From JBDHZU01 sp039812085 (GTDB lineage Bacteria > Actinomycetota > Actinomycetes > S36-B12 > UBA10799), in NCBI GenBank assembly GCA_039812085.1, contig JBDHZU010000047.1, positions 1 through 13,403 of the forward strand: a stretch of 13,403 bases of DNA, in the 5' to 3' direction. This document shows, piece by piece, positions 7,151 to 13,363 of the stretch (position 1 is its first letter; each line of letters opens with the position of its first letter). Both the position numbers and the translations under genes were made by a program. Below the pieces are notes generated by a model. That model saw nothing but the letters and a program-made list of their open reading frames with translations, was not told the DNA's origin and did not search any database.

Positions 7151-7156
7151 TACATT
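7151..7156 (+). promoter_or_regulatory. Candidate -10 box for a leaderless TrmH-like mRNA
   Basis: TACATT (4/6 to TATAAT) is followed by exactly six bases and then the in-frame GTG at 7163, the geometry expected when transcription starts on the start codon. No ribosome site precedes this GTG and no -35 box is visible at 16-18 bases. This placement, rather than homology alone, is why I favour 7163 as the start. Confidence 0.35.
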
Positions 7157-7162
7157 TGGCCG

Positions 7163-7807
7163 GTGCCAGGCAACGAAACTCCACCTTCTGATGTTGAGCC
7201 CGAACTGACGCATGGCGTCGGGCCTCATCCACAGCCGTGGCCGACCGATCCTCGATTCGATCCCGAATTGTTGGCCCTGGGCGATCGTCGAAATGTGGTG
7301 GACAAATACCGGTACTGGACGGTTGAGGCCATCGTGGAGGACCTTGATCCCAAACGGCATTCGCTTCACATCGCAGTCGAGAATTGGGAGAAGGACCTCA
7401 ACCTCGGATCGATCGTGCGCACAGCCAATGCGTTCCTGGTTGCCGAGGTTCACATCATCGGTGAGAAGCGCTGGAACCGTCGGGGCGCGATGGTGACGAA
7501 TCGCTACCAGCATCTTCGGCATCATCCGAGCGTCGAGCAGTTTGGGCAGTGGGCGCGTTCCACCGGGATGCCCATCATCGGGATCGACAACATCGACGGC
7601 TCTGTTCCCATCGAACATCGGGATCTTCCTCAAGAGGCGATCATGTTGTTCGGCCAGGAAGGTCCAGGCATGTCGCCGGAGGCGCAGGATCTATGTGACG
7701 TGATCCTGCACATCAGCCAGTACGGGTCGACTCGTTCGATCAATGCATCGGCAGCAGCCGCAATCGCGATGCATCAGTGGATCTGCCAACACGGCATCGA
7801 CGAGTAG
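7163..7807 (+). CDS. TrmH/SpoU-family RNA 2'-O-methyltransferase
   Basis: This SPOUT-superfamily protein should transfer a methyl group from S-adenosylmethionine to a ribose 2'-OH of tRNA or rRNA. All three family motifs are present (numbered from the GTG at 7163): motif 1 NWEKDLNLGSIVRTANAF at 74-91, with the catalytic Arg; motif 2 LFGQEGPGMS at 162-171; and motif 3 YGSTRSINASAAAAIAMHQW at 187-206, forming the knotted cofactor site. The N-terminal part (DRRNVVDKYRYW, 41-52) resembles a mycobacterial TrmH-like protein near pyrE (recalled). The length is 214 residues. The start is uncertain: the frame is open to a TTG at 7070, but that extension lacks conserved sequence and overlaps the likely promoter region. 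The gene ends in TAGTAG and converges on dedA with 20 bases between. The RNA target is not predictable. Confidence 0.93.
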   Translation: MPGNETPPSDVEPELTHGVGPHPQPWPTDPRFDPELLALGDRRNVVDKYRYWTVEAIVEDLDPKRHSLHIAVENWEKDLNLGSIVRTANAFLVAEVHIIGEKRWNRRGAMVTNRYQHLRHHPSVEQFGQWARSTGMPIIGIDNIDGSVPIEHRDLPQEAIMLFGQEGPGMSPEAQDLCDVILHISQYGSTRSINASAAAAIAMHQWICQHGIDE

Positions 7808-7827
7808 TAGCTCGACGAACCTTCTGA

Positions 7828-8496
7828 TCAGGCGGGATCTGCTTCGGCATCGGCAGCCTTTTCCCGACGATGCTTCATGTACTCCCAGATCATCGGTATC
7901 ACGCTAATCAGCACGATCAGGATCGCCATCAGTTCCACGTTGTTCTTCACAAAGGGAATGTTGCCCAGCAGGTAGCCGAGCAAAGTGAAAGCTGACGCCC
8001 AGATCACGCCACCGATCGCGGAGTAGATCGCGAACACTCGGTAGTCCATGCGGGCAATACCGGCAACAGCAGTGATGAAGGTTCGAACGATCGGCACCAG
8101 ACGCGCAAGCAGAATCGCGCGTGGGCCGTACTTCTCGAAGAACTCGTGGGTTTTGTCGACGTATTCCTTCTTAAACAGTTTGGAGTCAGGCTTGTCGAAC
8201 AGTTTGGGTCCGACCGACGCACCGATCCAATAACCGGCCAAGTTACCCAGCACGGCAGATACAGAGAAGACGAGCATTGCCAGCCATAACGGTGTCTTGA
8301 TGGTCCCGGCGCCGATGAACAATCCCGCAATGAATAGCAGCGAATCACCGGGGAGGAAGAACCCGATCAGCAGACCGCACTCGGCGAACAGGATCAGGCA
8401 AACGCCGATAACCGCCCACGGGCCTAGCCAGTTGAGGATTGACTCCGGCTTCAGCGCATCCAGCAGCGCAACAACATGCAGCGCGTGATCAAACAT
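7828..8496 (-). CDS. DedA-family membrane protein
   Basis: This polytopic inner-membrane protein of the DedA/SNARE-associated superfamily is implicated in lipid (undecaprenyl-phosphate or phospholipid) translocation and membrane homeostasis. It has 222 residues with hydrophobic spans near 24-48, 52-64, 70-95, 135-160 (re-entrant/helical), 163-180 and 187-207, and a charged cytosolic tail. Family signatures are all present: FAECGLLIGFFLPGDSLLF with E39 and D51 (the same numbers as the essential acidic pair in E. coli YqjA), GNLAGYWIGASVG at 84-96, and ARLVPIVRTFITAVAG at 131-146 with R132 and R138. ATG 8496 has AGAAGGA five bases upstream (8508-8502). It begins 14 bases after the pyrE stop on the same strand, so the two form an operon. 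The substrate is not determinable from sequence. Confidence 0.94.
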   Translation of the reverse strand: MFDHALHVVALLDALKPESILNWLGPWAVIGVCLILFAECGLLIGFFLPGDSLLFIAGLFIGAGTIKTPLWLAMLVFSVSAVLGNLAGYWIGASVGPKLFDKPDSKLFKKEYVDKTHEFFEKYGPRAILLARLVPIVRTFITAVAGIARMDYRVFAIYSAIGGVIWASAFTLLGYLLGNIPFVKNNVELMAILIVLISVIPMIWEYMKHRREKAADAEADPA

Positions 8497-8510
8497 CAGA
8501 ATCCTTCTGT

Positions 8511-9050
8511 CTAGGCCAAGCCAAGGTCGGATAGTTCGAACGCAGCGATGTAGGGCAAGCCTTCGGAATCAATCCGAGGCCGTGCTCCACGCTCGACGAT
8601 GACAGCCACGCCCACAACCTCAGCTCCTGCTTCGCGGAGAGCTTCCACGGCTGTCATGACGGAACCACCAGTAGTTGAGGTGTCTTCAACGGCAAGTACT
8701 CGTCGCCCGGAAACGTCGGGGCCTTCGATTCGGCGTTGAAGTCCATGCTGTTTGGACTCTTTGCGCACCACAAACGCATCCAGTTCACGTCCACGGGCAG
8801 CCGCAGCGTGCAGCATCGCCGTGGCAACCGGGTCAGCACCCAGAGTGAGGCCGCCCACCGCGTCGTACTCAAGGTCTTCGGTCGCATCCAACATGACCTG
8901 CCCGACGAGTGGGGCGGCCTGTGCATCCAGAGTCACTCGGCGCAGATCGACGTAATAGTCGGCTTCTTTGCCACTGGAGAGGATGACCTTGCCGTGAACG
9001 ACGGCCTTCTTTTTGATCTGGTCGAGGAGTTGTTCGCGTGAATCTGCCAC
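8511..9050 (-). CDS. pyrE: Orotate phosphoribosyltransferase
   Basis: PyrE transfers ribose-5-phosphate from PRPP to orotate, giving OMP in pyrimidine synthesis. The 179 residues fit the short actinobacterial form. Motifs: LSSGKEADYYVDLRR at 24-38; GGLTLGADPVATAM at 66-79; the flexible-loop lysines in VVRKESKQHG (94-103); and the type I phosphoribosyltransferase PRPP loop VLAVEDTSTTGGS at 118-130. The GTG at 9050 is the only start near the conserved N-terminus. The purine-rich AGGAG directly abuts it, which is too close for a normal ribosome site, while a TANNNT box ends six bases upstream, so the message may be leaderless. It is the first gene of a pyrE-dedA operon and is divergent from the small hydrolase-like gene. 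Confidence 0.96.
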   Translation of the reverse strand: MADSREQLLDQIKKKAVVHGKVILSSGKEADYYVDLRRVTLDAQAAPLVGQVMLDATEDLEYDAVGGLTLGADPVATAMLHAAAARGRELDAFVVRKESKQHGLQRRIEGPDVSGRRVLAVEDTSTTGGSVMTAVEALREAGAEVVGVAVIVERGARPRIDSEGLPYIAAFELSDLGLA

Positions 9051-9056
9051 TCCTGC

Positions 9057-9062
9057 ACCCTA
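9057..9062 (-). promoter_or_regulatory. Candidate -10 box for a leaderless pyrE mRNA
   Basis: On the minus strand TAGGGT is followed by six bases (GCAGGA) and then the pyrE GTG, the same spacing as upstream of the TrmH-like gene. No convincing -35 box is seen. Confidence 0.3.
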
Positions 9063-9197
9063 TGGGCGCGCAGGCCAGGTTGGGCCACCAGACCGGTTAC
9101 CGGCGTGTACGAATCGGGAACCCCTGACCAGTCGATGCCGCACGGATCACACTCAATGTCCATCGCATGTCTGGCCGCTAATGGGAGGGTGACGAGC

Positions 9198-9677
9198 ATG
9201 GTTGGGACTGTGGTGCTGCTGCCAGCATTCGGCGATGAAGACGTCGATTCGACTCGTCGCCTCATTGCGGCTGAACTCGCCGCTCACGGCTACCTCATCG
9301 AACTACTGCCCAGCATCGACTCCATCAGTGAGGACGACGAACGTCTTGCCACCGCGCAATGGGTCGCAAGCAATGCGGTGGAACTGACTCGTCGGCAACC
9401 GCAGAAGCCGGTTTACCTCGTCGGGTTCGGCGCATCAGGTGTCGCGTTGCCAGCCCTAGGTTTCAGTCAGAAGGCATCTCGACGGCCTGTTGCCGGGTAC
9501 ATCGTGGTGGATGGCAGCTTGCCCAAAGTCGGTGCTGCCGACTGGCCAGATGCTCCCATCACCTATATCGCCAGCACGGTGGATGACCCCAATACCCAAG
9601 CGGCATCGTTACGTGGCTGGACAGTCATTCACTCCGCCGAAATTGCCGGCGCAATCCGTGAGGCAATCGACAACTAA
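9198..9677 (+). CDS. Small alpha/beta-hydrolase-like protein
   Basis: 159 residues from ATG 9198, chosen because GGGAGGG (9183-9189) lies eight bases upstream and the conserved part starts directly with TVVLLPAFGDED. The pattern is that of an alpha/beta-hydrolase half-fold: strand TVVLLPAF (4-11), a helix (17-31), strand GYLIELLPS, a long helix (49-66), strand VYLVGFGASG (72-81) leading into what should be the nucleophile elbow, then VAGYIVVDGSLP (98-109) and ITYIAST (121-127). The elbow reads G-F-G-A-S-G and is not a proper G-x-S-x-G. The protein is also too short to carry a cap and a full triad, so it may be inactive or act as a small binding protein. There is no signal peptide. It is divergent from pyrE and its TAA overlaps the stop codon of the convergent flavoprotein gene. 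Function is unknown. Confidence 0.75.
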   Translation: MVGTVVLLPAFGDEDVDSTRRLIAAELAAHGYLIELLPSIDSISEDDERLATAQWVASNAVELTRRQPQKPVYLVGFGASGVALPALGFSQKASRRPVAGYIVVDGSLPKVGAADWPDAPITYIASTVDDPNTQAASLRGWTVIHSAEIAGAIREAIDN

Positions 9678-10792
9678 AGCGTCGCTGCTGACTGAGTCAG
9701 GTCCGCCAAGGTGGCGGCCCGAGAATCTCGGGTTTGCCCCTGCACCATCAGGAAACCAAGCTGACCCAACCGGCGCATTGCAGCAGAATCCGCGCTAATC
9801 GCCGCACCACCCGTTGCCGCAACTTGTGCACTGGCAACACGCATACCGAAACCGAAAGCGGCGGCGCGTAGACGCAACCGTTGACCGCGAGTTCGTTCGC
9901 CTTCTTGCGGGTCGGCCGCAGCTTGATCAGCGAGGGCGTATGACTGACCGCGAAGATCCTCGAGTTCGGTTGCGAATTGGTCGGCTGCTCGCTGGATGGG
10001 CCGCTGACCCGTCACCTCACCGAGTTCGCTCAGGTCGTTGATCGCGGCCTGCGAGATACCGAACACCGCAGGGTGCGCATCATCAGCCGCCTGGTTGGCA
10101 CGGGTCAGCCACACCGGCTTCGGCGTAATGGCAACGAGCGCATCCGGCGAGACCAGCACACGATCGAACGTCACCGGCCAACTGTGGGTTCCATTCATTG
10201 CTGCCAACGGTCGTGGCGGTCCGGCGGTGATACCTGCGGCCTGTTGTGGCTCGATTAAGACAGAGGCGACAAGTTCTTCGTCTGGGCCGGAATGAGCATC
10301 GTTAACCAACAGCGCCTGGACAAGGCACACAGCCGATAGCGGCCAGTTCGTCACCCAATCCACACTTCCGTCTAGAACGTAGCCATCCGTCACTCGCCGA
10401 ATCGTCAGCTTCTGCTGTGGTCGTCGCAGGTGAGAGAAAGAGATGCTGGACAAGCTGGTTGCGCGAACAAGCGGTTCGCTCCACTTGTCAGTGAGCGCCG
10501 TGTTGCTGGACTGGATCACCCAGGTTGTCGGCGTGCGATGCTGCGCGACGGCAAACCAGGTATTTGCGCAGGCTCCAGCGAGCAGTTCCGTGGACTGTCG
10601 AATCGCATCTGCATCGGCTGCCAGACCACCCAATTCGGTCGGAAACGGCAGACTCAAAGCACCAGTTGCCGCAACTGCCTGCAACTGTTCAGCTGTGACG
10701 CCCTCGCGGTCGGTCGCGGCTGCGCGTGGAGCCAATACCTGATCGCACACGTCGTTCAAACGTGCCAGCACACCGGCTGTGTCAGCGTTCAT
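9674..10792 (-). CDS. Divergent acyl-CoA dehydrogenase-fold flavoprotein
   Basis: 372 residues; ATG 10792 with AAGGGG six bases upstream (10804-10799). Features of the acyl-CoA dehydrogenase superfamily are visible: an N-terminal helical part with LSLPFPTELGGLAADADAI (46-64), a middle beta domain with RRVTDGYVLDGSVDWVTNWPLS (132-153, the usual G-x-x-L-x-G-x-K-x-W-V-T-N position), and a C-terminal four-helix bundle ending LGFLMVQGQTRDSRAATL (345-362). The canonical FAD-domain strings and the catalytic-base loop of true acyl-CoA dehydrogenases (Glu in a YEG-like context) are not recognisable. It could therefore be a flavin-dependent hydroxylase/monooxygenase relative or a degenerate member rather than a beta-oxidation enzyme. 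No electron-transfer partner or acyl-CoA ligase lies nearby. Its stop interlocks with that of the small hydrolase-like gene, and it is divergent from the aminotransferase gene across 104 bases. Confidence 0.78.
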   Translation of the reverse strand: MNADTAGVLARLNDVCDQVLAPRAAATDREGVTAEQLQAVAATGALSLPFPTELGGLAADADAIRQSTELLAGACANTWFAVAQHRTPTTWVIQSSNTALTDKWSEPLVRATSLSSISFSHLRRPQQKLTIRRVTDGYVLDGSVDWVTNWPLSAVCLVQALLVNDAHSGPDEELVASVLIEPQQAAGITAGPPRPLAAMNGTHSWPVTFDRVLVSPDALVAITPKPVWLTRANQAADDAHPAVFGISQAAINDLSELGEVTGQRPIQRAADQFATELEDLRGQSYALADQAAADPQEGERTRGQRLRLRAAAFGFGMRVASAQVAATGGAAISADSAAMRRLGQLGFLMVQGQTRDSRAATLADLTQSAATL

Positions 10793-10882
10793 TCCATTCC
10801 CCTTGGTTCAACAGATCCTTGCTGGTTATGGCCTGCAGTGATCGCATCCAAACCTCATCCGTCGAACGAGTTTTTCCGGCAC

Positions 10883-10888
10883 TAGGCT
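10883..10888 (+). promoter_or_regulatory. Candidate -10 box for a leaderless aminotransferase mRNA
   Basis: TAGGCT is followed by eight bases and the aminotransferase GTG at 10897. No purine-rich ribosome site lies in between and no -35 is obvious. It is one of three genes in the window with this arrangement. Confidence 0.3.
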
Positions 10889-10896
10889 GACGGTTT

Positions 10897-12078
10897 GTGA
10901 GCCCTGATTTATCCCGCCTCGTACCGAGGATGCACCCGTATTCGACCTCGATCTTTGGGACCTTGTCTGCGCTGGCAACTGAGGTTGGTGCGGTCAACTT
11001 GGGGCAGGGATTTCCGGATACCGACGGGCCAGAGGAACTGAAGGAAATCGCGCGGCAAGCAATCGCCGACGGCTCTGGTAACCAGTACCCACCTGCTCAT
11101 GGTTTGCCCGATCTTCGAGCTGCGGTGGCCGAACACCAAGCTCGCTTCTACAACTTGTCCTGGAATCCAGCGACAGATGTCGTCGTCACCACCGGTGCCA
11201 GCGAAGCACTGGCAGCAGCAACGATTGCCTTGGTGGAAACCGGGGACGAAGTGATCGTGCTCGAACCGTTCTTCGACCTGTACCCGGCGATCATCGCGAT
11301 GGCAGGGGCAACGCCTGTCTCGGTTGGTCTGACACCACCAACTGCTGATGAGCCAACCTTCCGACTGGATGCTGATGCCCTGGCAGCCGCGATCACGGAT
11401 CGCACTCGACTGATTCTGCTGAACTCTCCCCACAATCCCACTGGTTGCGTGCTGTCAGCCGACGAGTTGGGACAGATCGCTCAACTCGCTATCGAGCACG
11501 ACCTGCTGGTGTTGTCTGATGAGGCCTACGAACATCTGACGTTCGACCAGCCACACATCCCGATTGCCACTCTGCCGGGAATGGCGGAGCGCACGATCAC
11601 GGTGGGGTCGGGCGGCAAGTGCTTCTCGTTCACTGGTTGGAAAGTTGGTTGGGCAAGTGGCCCGACTGACCTGATCACTGCTGTGCGGGTGGTACGCCAA
11701 CACTTGTCGTACGTCTCTGGTGGTCCGTTCCAGAAAGCGATCGCCGCGGGCCTGCGCCTACCGGACAGCTACTTCTCCGAACTAGCTGATGGTCTGGCTG
11801 GTCGTCGCGATCATCTGACAGATGGGCTCCGAGAATTGGGATTCACCGTCGCTCACACCTCGGGGACGTACTTCATCGTCACTGACTGCGGGCCGTTTGA
11901 CTCCAATGACGGGCGCGAGGTGACGAATCGGATGGCACATGAGGCCGGGGTTGTCGCTGTTCCCGTCTCCGCTTTGACGGATGACCACGAACGCTATGGG
12001 CGTTGGCTGCGTTGGACGTTCTGTAAACAGATTCCGGTCTTGGACGAGGCACTATCCCGGTTGCGCAGCAGCCTGTAG
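10897..12078 (+). CDS. PLP-dependent class I/II aminotransferase (DapC/kynurenine-aminotransferase type)
   Basis: This 393-residue fold-type I aminotransferase closely resembles, as I recall it, mycobacterial DapC (N-succinyldiaminopimelate aminotransferase, Rv0858c) and the kynurenine/methionine aminotransferase group. Likely reaction: an amino acid plus 2-oxoglutarate; whether the substrate is the lysine-pathway intermediate or a methionine/kynurenine-like amino acid cannot be settled from sequence. Key residues are visible: NLGQGFPDTDGP (28-39), the PLP phosphate segment GASEAL, N180 in NSPHNPTG, D208 and Y211 in SDEAYEHL, the Schiff-base K241 in SGGKCFSFTGWKVGW, and the carboxylate-binding R372 in RWLRWTFCKQ. 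The GTG at 10897 is supported by the conserved N-terminus; no ribosome site is visible. The next gene on the same strand starts 48 or 78 bases later and could be co-transcribed. No other lysine-pathway gene is nearby to help. Confidence 0.92.
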   Translation: MSPDLSRLVPRMHPYSTSIFGTLSALATEVGAVNLGQGFPDTDGPEELKEIARQAIADGSGNQYPPAHGLPDLRAAVAEHQARFYNLSWNPATDVVVTTGASEALAAATIALVETGDEVIVLEPFFDLYPAIIAMAGATPVSVGLTPPTADEPTFRLDADALAAAITDRTRLILLNSPHNPTGCVLSADELGQIAQLAIEHDLLVLSDEAYEHLTFDQPHIPIATLPGMAERTITVGSGGKCFSFTGWKVGWASGPTDLITAVRVVRQHLSYVSGGPFQKAIAAGLRLPDSYFSELADGLAGRRDHLTDGLRELGFTVAHTSGTYFIVTDCGPFDSNDGREVTNRMAHEAGVVAVPVSALTDDHERYGRWLRWTFCKQIPVLDEALSRLRSSL

Positions 12079-12122
12079 CTAGCTCCAATTCACACCGCTG
12101 ACCTAAGAGCGCTCACTGCAGT
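12077..12122. promoter_or_regulatory. Cluster of three 8-base palindromes upstream of the flavin oxidase gene
   Basis: The short gap after the aminotransferase holds AGCTAGCT (12077-12084, overlapping its stop codon), GAGCGCTC (12107-12114) and ACTGCAGT (12115-12122), the last two abutting. Such clustering could mark an operator for the downstream gene or RNA structure. No promoter boxes are convincing. The function is inferred from symmetry only. Confidence 0.25.
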
Positions 12123-12156
12123 AGCAATGGTCACGCACCTCGTGTTGGCTGGGGGA

Positions 12157-13335
12157 ATGTCGAACGAGTTGCCGTACTCCTTCTTCCAGAACGAGATCTA
12201 CCTCAACGGGTGGACGCAGGGAGCAAAACCGATCCTGCCGACGAATCTGTTGGAGCTCGAACAAGCTGCCAAGGAACAGCTCGATCCGCAGGCATATGGC
12301 TATGTCGCTGGTGCTGCCGGAACAGGACGAACCCACCGGGCAAACCGGGAGGCCTTTGATGACTGGAACCTGATTCAACGGGTGTTCGTCGATGTGGAGA
12401 AACGCGATTGGTCAACGAACATTCTTGGCACCGATCTGCCTGCACCATTACTCCTTGGCCCGGTCGGTGTGCAGACGATCGTCCATCCCGAGGGCGAGTT
12501 AGCCAGCGCCAAAGCCGCTGCAGCTGCCGGGATTCCCTTCATCCATTCCACAGCTGCAACCCATTCGATCGAACAGGTCGGACAAGCCAACGGTGACGGT
12601 CCTCGCTGGTACCAGTTGTATTGGCCACGCGAACGAGAAGTGGCAGCGTCTTTTGTTCAACGCGCAGAAGCCGCTGGGTACTCGGCACTGGTGGTCACCC
12701 TCGACACATTCATGATGGGCTGGCGACCAACAGACCTGGACACGGCATACCTGCCTTTCCTGCAGGGCAAAGGCATCCAGAACTACTTGACCGATCCGGC
12801 ATTCATGGCAGGCGTTCCGGAAGGTTCTACCGACGATGTTCCGATCTTTCGGTGGTCACTGCTATTCGGCAATCCCACGTTGACCTGGGACGACCTGCCA
12901 TGGCTGCGGGAACAGACGAAGCTACCCATCATCCTCAAGGGGGTCATCAGCGCAGACGATGCCAAACATGCCCGCGATGCCGGAGTGGATGGATTGATCT
13001 GTTCGAACCACGGTGGACGTCAACTTGATGGTGGGGTCGCGGCATTGCGTGCCCTACCGGAGTTGGTGGCAGCAGTAGATGGCTCCATGCCGGTGTTGTT
13101 CGACTCAGGTATCCGCAGCGGTGCCGACATGTTGAAGGCATTGGCGTTAGGCGCTGCCGCCGTCCTGCTAGGTCGGACGTACGTCTACGGGTTGGGACTA
13201 GCGGGTCAGGCTGGCGTGGAACATGTGATCCGGACTCTGTTGGGTGACTTCGACGTGTCGGCGGCGATGGCTGGGGTCACGAATCTGTCCGAGGTCAACC
13301 GCGAGATTCTGCGTCCATCCAACGCAACTCGATAG
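12157..13335 (+). CDS. FMN-dependent alpha-hydroxy-acid oxidising enzyme, lactate 2-monooxygenase-like
   Basis: 392 residues in the FMN-dependent 2-hydroxyacid oxidase family; length and motifs are nearest, from memory, to mycobacterial lactate 2-monooxygenase (about 394 residues), which converts L-lactate and O2 to acetate, CO2 and water. Visible: N-terminus NEIYLNG (11-17), YGYVAGAAGTGRTHRAN, LLLGPVGVQTI with Gly at the position of LMO G99, RWYQLYWPRERE, VVTLDTFMMGWRPTDLD, NYLTDPAF, the FMN-contacting LKGVISADDA, the catalytic SNHGGRQLDGG with H285 and R288, then VLFDSGIRSGADMLKALALGA for the phosphate. ATG 12157 is preferred because the protein then begins MSNELPYSFFQNEIY, like LMO, but GGGGG is only one base upstream of it. 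ATG 12127 (402 residues) is the alternative and has no ribosome site. A general L-lactate/glycolate-type oxidase role is possible. Confidence 0.88.
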   Translation: MSNELPYSFFQNEIYLNGWTQGAKPILPTNLLELEQAAKEQLDPQAYGYVAGAAGTGRTHRANREAFDDWNLIQRVFVDVEKRDWSTNILGTDLPAPLLLGPVGVQTIVHPEGELASAKAAAAAGIPFIHSTAATHSIEQVGQANGDGPRWYQLYWPREREVAASFVQRAEAAGYSALVVTLDTFMMGWRPTDLDTAYLPFLQGKGIQNYLTDPAFMAGVPEGSTDDVPIFRWSLLFGNPTLTWDDLPWLREQTKLPIILKGVISADDAKHARDAGVDGLICSNHGGRQLDGGVAALRALPELVAAVDGSMPVLFDSGIRSGADMLKALALGAAAVLLGRTYVYGLGLAGQAGVEHVIRTLLGDFDVSAAMAGVTNLSEVNREILRPSNATR

Positions 13336-13363
13336 GCAGTGCGAGCCGTTCCATCACACTGCC
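13335..13363. terminator. Possible stem-loop between convergent genes
   Basis: GGCAGTG (13335-13341) and CACTGCC (13357-13363) form a perfect seven-base inverted repeat with a 15-base loop, starting at the last base of the oxidase stop codon. There is no T-run after it on either strand, so it is at best a weak or factor-assisted terminator. Confidence 0.25.

Noticed and set aside
7070..7162. TTG at 7070 as the start of the TrmH-like gene
   Set aside because: No ribosome site (the nearby purine-rich sequence is on the other strand for fba), no conserved residues in the extra 31, and it would swallow the fba upstream region.
6949..7173. A minus-strand frame upstream of fba whose first ~35 residues look protein-like (GDSIQGDWADSMAKYGPL)
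   Set aside because: It runs out of frame into fba, where it is plainly a shadow; no ribosome site or family match, and it occupies the divergent promoter region.
6014..7818. The 12-mer GTAGTAGCTCGA at the 3' ends of both fba and the TrmH-like gene, covering tandem stops
   Set aside because: A shared 12-mer in about 13 kb, both strands, is expected by chance several times; the coincidence with stop codons is curious but there is no stem-loop or other support.
8933..9265. Minus-strand frame across the pyrE start containing CDPCGIDWSGVPDSY
   Set aside because: It overlaps pyrE out of frame and the hydrolase-like gene antisense, with no ribosome site; the short cysteine motif is not matched to any family I know.
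10909..11433. A 174-codon minus-strand frame within the aminotransferase gene
   Set aside because: Antisense to a strongly conserved PLP enzyme; composition and lack of start signals mark it as a shadow.
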